Shown here: in pieces, positions 1 to 4,703 of the stretch | Numbering within the stretch: position 1 is the first letter of the stretch | Layout: each line of letters starts with the position of its first letter | DNA from: Deltaproteobacteria bacterium | GTDB taxonomy: Bacteria > Desulfobacterota > Syntrophia > Syntrophales > UBA2210 | Assembly (NCBI GenBank): GCA_016934695.1 | Contig: JAFGSH010000190.1 | Coordinates: forward strand, 1-5,007 | Length of the DNA stretch: 5,007 nucleotides | Direction of reading: 5' to 3' | The notes under the pieces: model-generated | The model's database searches: none | Told to the model about the DNA's origin: nothing | The model's input: only the letters and a program-made list of their open reading frames with translations | Translations under genes and position numbers: made by a program

Positions 1-303
1 ACTGTCAGTCCAAGATCCAGATTCTAAAATACCTGACACTAATCTAGGATGAGCATGCCTATCATCATCAGATTTGAGATTTAACTTCGTTTTTGCTGCA
101 TCAATTATTTTTATAGTATTCTTAGACCTCCAAGCACTTACCTTGTCTTTTAGGAGTAATCCAAATTCTTCGGCTGCAGGCAAACAAATTCGAGATAAGA
201 AGGCAGATGCACCATCAACCATTCCTTTTGTAACTGTATCGATTGATTTGGCTATTGGTTTAATTCCAAACAAATCTAGACTTTTTTCGTCATTATCCCC
301 CAT
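1..303 (-). CDS. DUF4393/Abi-alpha-like protein, N-terminal 101 codons, cut by left edge
   Basis: Seen: an uninterrupted minus-strand frame from ATG at 303 to base 1 with no stop, so the 3' part lies outside the window. A purine-rich ribosome binding site (GGGGAAGG) sits just before the ATG. The 101 residues begin MGDNDEKSLDLFGIKPIAKS. They continue with a helix-rich stretch (about residues 30-75) containing the phrase ICLPAAEEFGLLLKDKVSAW, then a HPRLVSGILESGSW segment near residues 85-98. Known: proteins with this layout, a leading helical part followed by an 'HPR-(I/V)-...-E-x-(G/A)-S' stretch, occur in the DUF4393/Abi-alpha group, linked to abortive infection in lactococci. Inference: a phage-defence or stress protein, presumably cytosolic, since the visible part has no signal peptide or clear membrane helix. 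The AT-rich codon use differs from the GC-rich genes at the right, which suggests transfer. The coding call is firm; the family call is from memory of the family and moderate. Confidence 0.68.
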   Translation of the reverse strand, partial: MGDNDEKSLDLFGIKPIAKSIDTVTKGMVDGASAFLSRICLPAAEEFGLLLKDKVSAWRSKNTIKIIDAAKTKLNLKSDDDRHAHPRLVSGILESGSWTDS

Positions 304-360
304 TTCCTTCCCCTTTTGAATCTCAACAATGTTTATCCGGATCCTGATAAAAACCCAAAC

Positions 361-376
361 ACGGCAATTTTGCCGT
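361..376. repeat. short perfect palindrome upstream of the Abi-alpha-like gene
   Basis: ACGGCA (361-366) is the reverse complement of TGCCGT (371-376), and 367/370 also pair, leaving almost no loop. So short a loop favours a double-stranded protein-binding site over an RNA hairpin. It lies 58 bases upstream of the minus-strand start codon at 303, where an operator would be expected, but I see no convincing -10/-35 pair next to it. Confidence 0.35.
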
Positions 377-402
377 ATAAGACCCACCGAAACAACTTTA
401 CG

Positions 403-437
403 AAAAAACCCCGTCACGGTATGTGAAACGGGGTTTT
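403..437 (-). terminator. intrinsic terminator, stronger in the minus direction
   Basis: A perfect 10-bp stem, AAAACCCCGT (405-414) with ACGGGGTTTT (428-437), closes a 13-base loop. Read on the minus strand the stem ends in six T residues (408-403); read on the plus strand it has only four. It would therefore best stop transcripts running leftward. No recognised protein gene lies upstream on the minus strand before the divergent MerR-HicB gene, so its natural client would be a short or non-coding minus-strand transcript from the 440-650 region. It stands 100 bases before the Abi-alpha-like start codon. Confidence 0.72.
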
Positions 438-650
438 GTCATCAGATCATGGGTCCCTCTTTTCTTTGTTGAAAAACTACAACCCGGATATGAAGCATGT
501 CGCGATGGACGTCGCGGTTGTATAAACCAAGGGCGCTTTCCATATGTTAAGAACGTAAGCCTGTTACTGCTTCGCTGTATTTTGCGCTTACCCGAATGAG
601 CCCCCAGCGAAAAACACTAGTAACAGAGCACCGTTAGTGCCCTTTGTCAA
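438..650 (-). ncRNA. candidate structured RNA with possible pseudoknot, ending at an intrinsic terminator
   Basis: No recognised gene lies here, but pairing is dense. CTGTTACT (561-568) pairs with AGTAACAG (619-626), and inside it TTCGCTG (571-577) pairs with CAGCGAA (605-611). The loop's GCTTAC (586-591) can pair with GTAAGC (555-560), directly beside the stem, making an H-type pseudoknot. AAGGGCGCT (529-537) faces AGTGCCCTT (636-644) with one mismatch. TACAACC (478-484) pairs with GGTTGTA (516-522). These pairings exist on both strands. The minus strand is preferred because the T6 terminator (403-437) follows it and a TTGACA box reads leftward from 650 to 645, although no good -10 sits at the right distance. 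If that box were the true -35, the outer 529-537/636-644 repeat would not be transcribed. A 33-residue minus-strand frame (543-442) also ends 4 bases before the terminator, without a ribosome binding site. I do not recognise the RNA family. Confidence 0.33.
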
Positions 651-661
651 GAATTTTTAAG

Positions 662-690
662 GAAACGGCCCGGCGGTGTGCCGCCGTTTC
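662..690. repeat. GC-rich inverted repeat upstream of the merR-hicB promoter
   Basis: GAAACGGC (662-669) is the exact reverse complement of GCCGTTTC (683-690). An alternative inner stem pairs CGGCGG (671-676) with CCGCCG (681-686). No T-run follows in the plus direction; in the minus direction the stem is followed by a mixed T/A stretch. It could be a weak leftward terminator isolating the hic promoter, or a remnant. It lies 19 bases upstream of the -35 box at 710. Confidence 0.4.
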
Positions 691-709
691 ACATCGGTCA
701 ACAAAACGC

Positions 710-739
710 TTGACATCCGCTCATTGGTGTGCTTAAAAA
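710..739 (+). promoter_or_regulatory. promoter of the merR-hicB/hicA operon
   Basis: A perfect -35 box TTGACA (710-715) is followed after 18 bases by TAAAAA (734-739) as -10. A 19-base spacing to AAAAAT is also possible, and longer-than-17 spacers are characteristic of MerR-regulated promoters. A start near 746 would leave a leader of about 30 bases before the ATG at 777. The -35 is strong; the -10 is less certain. Confidence 0.6.
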
Positions 740-766
740 TACATCAATGTAATTATAAATTCATTG
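740..766. promoter_or_regulatory. candidate operator dyads between promoter and start codon
   Basis: Two overlapping dyads fill the leader. TACAT (740-744) faces ATGTA (747-751) with a 2-base centre. CAATGTAATT (745-754) faces AAATTCATTG (757-766), 8 of 10 positions pairing across a 2-base centre. TCATTGG also occurs directly repeated at 721-727 and 761-767. The sites touch the -10 box and the first base of the GGAGG ribosome binding site, so protein bound here would block the operon. The natural candidate is the N-terminal MerR-type domain of the first gene; this is inferred, not shown. Confidence 0.4.
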
Positions 767-776
767 GAGGCGCAAT

Positions 777-1409
777 ATGAATTTTAATACCGCTACCGTG
801 GCCCGCATTACGGGATTGACGAAAAGGCAGATCGGGTACTGGGACACGACCGATCTTATCAAACCGTCCGTTCAGGGAGCCGAAGGATACGGCACGACGC
901 GTCTTTACTCCTTTGTCGATCTCGTGCAGTTGATGGTGGCGAAAAGGCTTAAAGACGGCGGCGTGAGCATCCAAAAGCTCAGAAAGGCGCTCTGGTATCT
1001 CAAGAAGAACATGCCGGATATCCAAAAGCCGCTGGCCAATCTCCGTTTTCTTACCGATGGAGAGACAATCTTTGTCATCACGAAAGATGACCGGCAGATT
1101 CTCGACACGCTGAAAAGCGGCCAGTTGGTGCTTATGGTTGCCCTGGAGGAGATCGTAGAAAACCTGAAAGGTGAAGTTGATGCAATCAATGATCGTAAGA
1201 AATATGAAGTGAGGGTGAAGGGGATGAAGTATTCCGTGAATCTGCACAGAGACACGGAGGACGGGGGGTACTGGGTGGAATGTCCCGCTATCCCCGGTTG
1301 TGCCTCTCAGGGAGATACGGTCGAAGAGGCGCTCGGCATGATCAAGGACGCGATTCAGGCGTGCGCCGACGTTCAGGCTGAAAAGGGCATTGCCGAAAAG
1401 GCCTCATGA
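777..1409 (+). CDS. MerR-type HTH regulator fused to a HicB antitoxin domain
   Basis: 210 residues, start ATG 777, with GGAGG at 766-770 spaced 6 bases. Three parts are visible. Residues 1-76 are a MerR-type winged helix-turn-helix: TVARITGLTKRQIGYWD, then the wing and RLYSF, then the GGVSIQKLRKAL helix. Residues 80-145 are a linker domain (LRFLTDGETIFVITKDDRQI, GQLVLMVALEEIVENL) of a type seen after MerR heads in uncharacterised regulators. Residues 150-205 are a HicB fold: KYSVNLHRDTEDGGYWVECP, then IPGCASQGDTVEEAL. No metal-binding cysteine cluster of classical MerR sensors is seen. Known: HicB neutralises HicA by covering its active site, and usual HicB proteins carry a ribbon-helix-helix or HTH domain at the C terminus. 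Here the DNA-binding domain is N-terminal and of another family. It overlaps hicA by 4 bases (ATGA), so the two are translationally coupled. Likely role: antitoxin and autorepressor in the cytosol. Confidence 0.87.
   Translation: MNFNTATVARITGLTKRQIGYWDTTDLIKPSVQGAEGYGTTRLYSFVDLVQLMVAKRLKDGGVSIQKLRKALWYLKKNMPDIQKPLANLRFLTDGETIFVITKDDRQILDTLKSGQLVLMVALEEIVENLKGEVDAINDRKKYEVRVKGMKYSVNLHRDTEDGGYWVECPAIPGCASQGDTVEEALGMIKDAIQACADVQAEKGIAEKAS
1211..1226 (+). promoter_or_regulatory. possible internal translation start for free HicB
   Basis: Inside the fusion gene an in-frame ATG (1224-1226, residue Met150) falls exactly at the beginning of the HicB domain. It is preceded by GAGG (1211-1214, spacing 9) and by a second purine run, GAAGGGG, touching the ATG. 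Initiation here would give a 61-residue stand-alone HicB domain, close to the size of minimal HicB antitoxins. The site could equally be the relic of a separate hicB start from before the fusion. Confidence 0.4.
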
Positions 1410-1639
1410 ACGGACTCAATAATCTCGATCCCCTGAGGGTGGTAAAGGCCTTCGAACGCGCGGGGTGGCGAAGAAGACCACACACATCGGGAAGCCACAC
1501 CATCCTCACCAAAGCGGGAAATCCCGCCGTTCTCTCCATTCCGATACACAAAGGCAGACCTATCAAGCAGGGACTCCTGCGGCACCAGGTCAAAACCGCC
1601 GGGATGACCGTGGAGGAGTTTCTGAAACTCTACAGATAA
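1406..1639 (+). CDS. hicA: HicA-type mRNA interferase toxin
   Basis: 77 residues, normal HicA size, starting at the ATG that overlaps the stop of the preceding antitoxin gene, with AAAAGG just upstream. The pattern fits the small dsRNA-binding-like HicA fold: an N-terminal helix (DPLRVVKAFERAGW), a first strand, then SGSHTIL with the conserved histidine (His31) used for ribonuclease activity, a strand VLSIPIHKGRPIKQGLL, and the closing helix (MTVEEFLKLY). Known: HicA cleaves mRNA and stops growth until HicB binds it. The gene order here is antitoxin first, unlike the E. coli hicAB operon. The catalytic histidine and basic residues are intact, so the toxin is predicted to be active. No clear terminator follows in 1640-1690. 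Confidence 0.9.
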   Translation: MNGLNNLDPLRVVKAFERAGWRRRPHTSGSHTILTKAGNPAVLSIPIHKGRPIKQGLLRHQVKTAGMTVEEFLKLYR

Positions 1640-1690
1640 ACAAATCGTGAGCTTGAACAGGCAACCCCCTTATACTTCGAACCTTCCGGA

Positions 1691-1719
1691 TTGACAGGGC
1701 GGGCAATATCTGAGATACA
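1691..1719 (+). promoter_or_regulatory. candidate promoter of the dehydrogenase gene
   Basis: A perfect TTGACA (1691-1696) is followed after 17 bases by GATACA (1714-1719) or after 19 bases by TACAAA (1716-1721). The -35 is convincing, the -10 mediocre. It would give a leader of roughly 45 bases before the ATG at 1769. The TTG here is better read as part of a -35 box than as a start codon extending the dehydrogenase upstream. Confidence 0.45.
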
Positions 1720-1768
1720 AAATCTGGTTCGGACGGACGGGACAGATATTCATACAGGAGGACTATCG

Positions 1769-2779
1769 ATGAAGGCAGCGGTACTTCGCGGGGCAGGTGA
1801 TATCAGGATGGAGACGGTTCCCGATCCCGTTGCCGAGCCGTACGGGATCATTATCAAGGTAAAGGCGTGCGGCGTATGCGGCTCCGACCTGCATGAGTAC
1901 AAGTCCGGCAAAAATCCGGGGACGATCTTCGGCCACGAGTTCAGCGGCGATGTGGCGCAGGTGGGAAAGCACGTGACCGGCATCGAGGTGGGGGACCGGG
2001 TGACCGCCGTCGGTTTCCGCGCCTGCGGGAAGTGCCTCTGGTGCAACCAGGGTAAGCCCCACCGGTGCTCAAATATGGCCCTGGTCGGGTATCAGCTCCC
2101 CGGCGCGATGGCGGAATATGTCTCGATCCCTGTCGCGGCGGTCGGGCAGACCGTCTTCCCCCTCCCGGACGAGCTGACCTACGAGGACGCGGCCCAGGTG
2201 GAGCCCCTCTCGATATCGCTCTATTCGACCAGGCGGACTAAACCGAAGGAGACGGACACTGCCGTCGTTCTGGGGGCCGGGGTCATCGGCCTGAACGCCA
2301 TCCAGGTCCTCAAATCGATGGGGGTCAAGACCGTCCTGGTGAGCGCCCGGCGGCCGTCGCGCCTGGCGGCGGCGAAGGCGTGCGGTGCCGATCTGATCAT
2401 CGACGCGGCGAAGGACGACCCCGTTCCGGCCATCATGGAGGCGACCGGGGGGATGGGGGCGGAGATCGTCGTCGAGTGCGCCGGGTCTCCCGCCACCTTC
2501 GGCCAGGCCGTCGAGGTGGCCGCCGGAGGAGGGAAGATCGCCCTGGTGGCGATATACGAACAGCCCATCAACTGGGACCCGACGCCGGTCATCGGCAAGA
2601 ACCTCACCCTGATCGGGTGCCTCGGGGGGAACTTCCCCGGCTCGATCGATCTCATCCGGACGGGGAAGGTCACCACCCGGCCCTTCGTCACCCACCGGTT
2701 CCCGCTGGAGCAGGTGGACGAGGCATTCAAGACGGCGATCACCGATCCCGGTGCGATCAAGGTCATGATCACGCCGTAG
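1769..2779 (+). CDS. zinc-dependent medium-chain alcohol/polyol dehydrogenase
   Basis: 336 residues, normal family length. ATG 1769 is chosen because AGGAGG (1756-1761) precedes it by 7 bases and the product then begins MKAAVL as relatives do. An in-frame TTG at 1691 would add 26 residues unlike the family. Catalytic zinc ligands are visible as Cys37 (CGVCGSDLH), His56/Glu57 (GHEFSG) and Glu145 (QVEPLS), the last typical of the sorbitol/butanediol dehydrogenase branch. The structural zinc site is Cys86, Cys89, Cys92, Cys100. The Rossmann motif GAGVIG is at 169-174. At the end of the second Rossmann strand the sequence is VSARRPSR, without the acidic residue that binds NAD ribose, which suggests NADP preference (inference). 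It would oxidise a secondary alcohol or polyol, or reduce the ketone; the substrate cannot be read. It stands alone on the plus strand, in markedly GC-rich sequence, and converges on the next gene. Confidence 0.92.
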   Translation: MKAAVLRGAGDIRMETVPDPVAEPYGIIIKVKACGVCGSDLHEYKSGKNPGTIFGHEFSGDVAQVGKHVTGIEVGDRVTAVGFRACGKCLWCNQGKPHRCSNMALVGYQLPGAMAEYVSIPVAAVGQTVFPLPDELTYEDAAQVEPLSISLYSTRRTKPKETDTAVVLGAGVIGLNAIQVLKSMGVKTVLVSARRPSRLAAAKACGADLIIDAAKDDPVPAIMEATGGMGAEIVVECAGSPATFGQAVEVAAGGGKIALVAIYEQPINWDPTPVIGKNLTLIGCLGGNFPGSIDLIRTGKVTTRPFVTHRFPLEQVDEAFKTAITDPGAIKVMITP

Positions 2780-2836
2780 CACAGTGTAGCTCCGATTCCG
2801 ATACCTGCGCTTTTTATCAGGCCATCCGAACGTGCT

Positions 2837-3646
2837 TTACAGTATCCCCTTCTTCTTGAGGGCGTGCACGACGAGAAAGGTGTCCCACTCGCGCTGCTCA
2901 AGGCCCCACGTCCCGTCGGTGTTTTGTCTCCCGGCGAGATACTCGAAGGCGCTGCGGGTCTGCCGTTCGGCAGTCTCCGAATCGAGGTGGGCCAGGGCGT
3001 TGGCCGTCTGGTACAGGGGGACGGCCTTTCCCCACCGTCCCGATTCTTTCTGGAGCCGGGACAGCGCCACGACGAGCCTCTCCGTGGCGGCATGCCGGGA
3101 ATAGACGGGGTGCACGACAAGGGCCCTGAGGATATTGTTCGCCGACGACCACCCCGGGAATCGTTTTTCTCTCGAAAGGGTACGGCGGGACAGCCACTCG
3201 TACATGCCCAGAACGGAAGGATCATGCGCCCGGCTGAAGGCATTGGCAAGGAAGAGGGTCGCCCCCACCACGAACAGATCGAAGGCGCCCGCGGTAAAGG
3301 GGAGCGAATGGAGCCTTCCCCCTCCCAGATCTTCGACGGCTGCCGGCTCATCCCTTGTTACGGACAGCGCCTTATCGGCAAGCCAGTCCAGGGCGGCATT
3401 GATCGGCTGATTCGGCTCCCGGACCGTCAGATGGAGACCGAAGAGGCGCCGGATCGTCTCGACGATGGACCCATTCCAGGAACCGTCCGAAGACTGCCCC
3501 TCCAGAAGCGCCTGCGCGGCTTCCTGAAAATCCACCTTCCACTGGGGAGTCTGCTCCTGGCCGAGCCACCTCTTCCGGGCATAGATACCGACAGGCGAGG
3601 GGTTGGATGCAAACAGCGCGTACGGATTGTACCTGATGGTTACCAT
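2837..3646 (-). CDS. small QW-repeat (squalene cyclase/prenyltransferase-type toroid) protein
   Basis: 269 residues from ATG 3646, chosen because GGAGG (3658-3654) lies 7 bases before it; GTG 3673 and ATG 3670 in the same frame lack as good a site. QW-type motifs of terpene-cyclase toroids appear three times: QSSDGSW (about 51-57), QKESGRW (about 199-205) and QNTDGTW (about 241-247), each following a helix. Known: these repeats build the alpha-alpha barrel of squalene-hopene cyclases, prenyltransferase beta subunits and related lyases. Full cyclases are about twice or more as long and carry a DxDD acid motif, which I do not see; nor do I see an obvious zinc site of protein prenyltransferases. 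No signal peptide is evident. It follows the flavin reductase gene by 23 bases in one operon. Function unknown: possibly a single-barrel enzyme or a binding protein for a hydrophobic ligand. Confidence 0.78.
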   Translation of the reverse strand: MVTIRYNPYALFASNPSPVGIYARKRWLGQEQTPQWKVDFQEAAQALLEGQSSDGSWNGSIVETIRRLFGLHLTVREPNQPINAALDWLADKALSVTRDEPAAVEDLGGGRLHSLPFTAGAFDLFVVGATLFLANAFSRAHDPSVLGMYEWLSRRTLSREKRFPGWSSANNILRALVVHPVYSRHAATERLVVALSRLQKESGRWGKAVPLYQTANALAHLDSETAERQTRSAFEYLAGRQNTDGTWGLEQREWDTFLVVHALKKKGIL

Positions 3647-3669
3647 TTTCGTGCCTCCGTCTCCCTTCA

Positions 3670-4185
3670 TCACCCCCGATAGGCGGCCTCCCCGGCGGCC
3701 CGCACAATCTCACCGTAATAGACACGGTGGTAATCCTTCCGGGGGTAGTTTTCCTCGATGGCCGGATCGAGAAAGTGTCCCGGATCCATATCCTGCCAGT
3801 AGAGCTTCCGGCACTCGAGGATCAGTTCCGCCTCCTCGTAGGCAGGGGCCTCCACCATTTTTGACTTTACAACGGTCAGGCCCGACTCGGCGATCTTGTC
3901 GGAGTCTCTTCCCGACTTCGTCCCCAGGATCGTCAGTGTCTCCCTGTATCGATCGGGAAAGGCGCAGAGGGTGAAGGTGGGATACCGTTCCAGGTACCGG
4001 CGGGTATGGCGGGCCGGCCTGACGACCACCTGGACGAAGGGCCTCCACCACATGCCGCCCATGGAGCCCCAGCCCACCGTCATGGCGTTGAAGTCATCAA
4101 AGGTCCCGGATGTGAGCACAAGCCACTGTTGCAGCCATATCCCCGCACCCCTTACCCGCAGCTTTGTTACATTGATCTCTTCCAT
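3670..4185 (-). CDS. flavin reductase-like (FMN-binding split barrel) protein
   Basis: 171 residues from ATG 4185. A GTG at 4224 in frame would add 13 residues but has no ribosome binding site; before 4185 lies GGAGA (4200-4196) at a longish 10-base spacing. The split-barrel flavin-binding pattern is seen as FNAMTVGWGSMGGMWWRP (32-49), then VVVRPARHTRRYLERYPTFT and a GTKSGRDSDK segment near 88-97, followed by ELILECRKLYW and DYHRVYYGEI near the end. Known: this branch binds FMN and is usually annotated as a flavin reductase family protein, with substrates rarely established. It is the first gene of a minus-strand operon with the QW-repeat protein, driven by a promoter at 4249-4277 and divergent from the AhpD-like gene. 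Likely a cytosolic redox enzyme; the partner is unknown. Confidence 0.87.
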   Translation of the reverse strand: MEEINVTKLRVRGAGIWLQQWLVLTSGTFDDFNAMTVGWGSMGGMWWRPFVQVVVRPARHTRRYLERYPTFTLCAFPDRYRETLTILGTKSGRDSDKIAESGLTVVKSKMVEAPAYEEAELILECRKLYWQDMDPGHFLDPAIEENYPRKDYHRVYYGEIVRAAGEAAYRG

Positions 4186-4248
4186 CTCTCGATCTTCTCC
4201 CCCTCTCTTCGCGCTCTGTCCCACCGGCAGCCGTCAGTGCCTGAGACC

Positions 4249-4277
4249 ATGATACAAGAGTATCGGCACCGAATCAA
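4249..4277 (-). promoter_or_regulatory. promoter of the flavin reductase/QW-repeat operon
   Basis: Reading leftward, TTGATT (4277-4272) and TATCAT (4254-4249; 5 of 6 to consensus) are separated by exactly 17 bases. The start would fall near 4242, giving a leader of about 57 bases before ATG 4185. GATAC (4251-4255) and GTATC (4260-4264) form a short dyad overlapping the -10 box. Confidence 0.6.
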
Positions 4278-4287
4278 GGATTGTGCC
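4265..4287. promoter_or_regulatory. candidate shared operator over two back-to-back -35 boxes
   Basis: GGCAC (4265-4269) faces GTGCC (4283-4287), and inside it AATC (4272-4275) faces GATT (4279-4282), with two unpaired bases in the left arm only. The dyad is centred near 4276 and covers the -35 boxes of both divergent promoters, the expected place for one regulator to control both directions. No regulator gene is visible nearby. Confidence 0.42.
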
Positions 4288-4309
4288 CGCCGAACATTGC
4301 TGGTACTAT
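4281..4309 (+). promoter_or_regulatory. promoter of the AhpD-like gene
   Basis: TTGTGC (4281-4286) and TACTAT (4304-4309) stand 17 bases apart, giving a start near 4316 and a leader of about 40 bases. Its -35 box is 3 bases from the -35 box of the leftward promoter. Confidence 0.5.
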
Positions 4310-4358
4310 CGCATGGGAAGTTCGGGGTTGGACACCATAACAACGCAAAGGAGTCAGC

Positions 4359-4685
4359 ATGAAAGAGAACCCGTCCGGAAACGAAAAACTTGCAGGTATT
4401 GGAAAACTCATGAAGATGCAACCCGACACCGCCGCGGCATTCGGCGCATTTGACCAGCAGGTGTTCAAGGAGGGGGCGCTGAGCACCAGGGTAAAGGAAC
4501 TGATCGCCGTCGGTGCGGCCCACGCCACCAGGTGTCCCTACTGCATCGAGGCCCATGTCGACAGGGCGCTGAAAGCGGGCGCCTCGGGCGAGGAGATCGC
4601 GGAGGCCGTGTTCGTCGGGGTGTCGCTGAGCGCCGGCGCCGCATTCGCGCATTCCTTCTTCGCGATGAACCGACTCAAAAAATAG
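4359..4685 (+). CDS. AhpD-like/carboxymuconolactone decarboxylase family protein
   Basis: 108 residues, usual for the short single-domain members of the family. ATG 4359 follows AAAGGAG (4347-4353) by 5 bases. The AhpD-type signature is complete: Glu47, eleven residues, Cys59-Pro-Tyr-Cys62, three residues, His66. This is the redox relay of AhpD alkylhydroperoxidases rather than of true carboxymuconolactone decarboxylases, which lack the CxxC. It is flanked by ALSTRVKELIAVGAA before and an AGASGEEIAEAVFVGVSLSAGAAFAHS helix pair after. Known: such proteins form helical oligomers and act as thiol peroxidases or thiol-disulfide relays in the cytosol. It is divergent from the flavin reductase operon with shared control elements and ends 18 bases from the convergent C_GCAxxG-type gene. 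Likely role: peroxide or thiol redox defence; the reductant is unknown. Confidence 0.9.
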   Translation: MKENPSGNEKLAGIGKLMKMQPDTAAAFGAFDQQVFKEGALSTRVKELIAVGAAHATRCPYCIEAHVDRALKAGASGEEIAEAVFVGVSLSAGAAFAHSFFAMNRLKK

Positions 4686-4703
4686 ACAGGAGGTCCGCCG
4701 GTC

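Noticed and set aside
74..319. 81-residue plus-strand open frame at the left edge
   Set aside because: It is antisense to the Abi-alpha-like frame, which has a ribosome binding site and coherent protein sequence; the plus frame has neither.
427..525. Short plus-strand open stretch ending ...MKHVAMDVAVV, vaguely like a transposase fragment
   Set aside because: Only about 30 residues, with no start and no clear motif; too weak to call a pseudogene.
529..644. Integron attC site or small transposable element with terminal repeats AAGGGCGCT/AGTGCCCTT
   Set aside because: The core RYYYAAC/GTTRRRY boxes are not present, spacing of the inner arms is too unequal, and no target-site duplication flanks the outer repeats.
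1691..1768. 26-residue upstream extension of the dehydrogenase from TTG 1691
   Set aside because: The extension does not resemble the family, has no ribosome binding site, and its TTG lies in a TTGACA box; ATG 1769 has AGGAGG at 7 bases and starts like relatives.
2780..2836. Bidirectional terminator between the convergent dehydrogenase and QW-repeat genes
   Set aside because: There is a short T-run near 2812 but no stable GC-rich stem in front of it.
2221..3351. 376-residue minus-strand frame spanning the dehydrogenase and the QW-repeat gene
   Set aside because: A GC-rich shadow frame: low-complexity Arg/Pro/Ser sequence, overlapping two genes with clear motifs.
2837..3646. Functional squalene-hopene cyclase
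   Set aside because: Far too short and lacking the DxDD catalytic motif; only the QW repeats are shared.
2864..3682. 272-residue plus-strand frame antisense to the QW-repeat gene
   Set aside because: No recognisable motif and no ribosome binding site, while the minus frame has repeated QW motifs and a good start.
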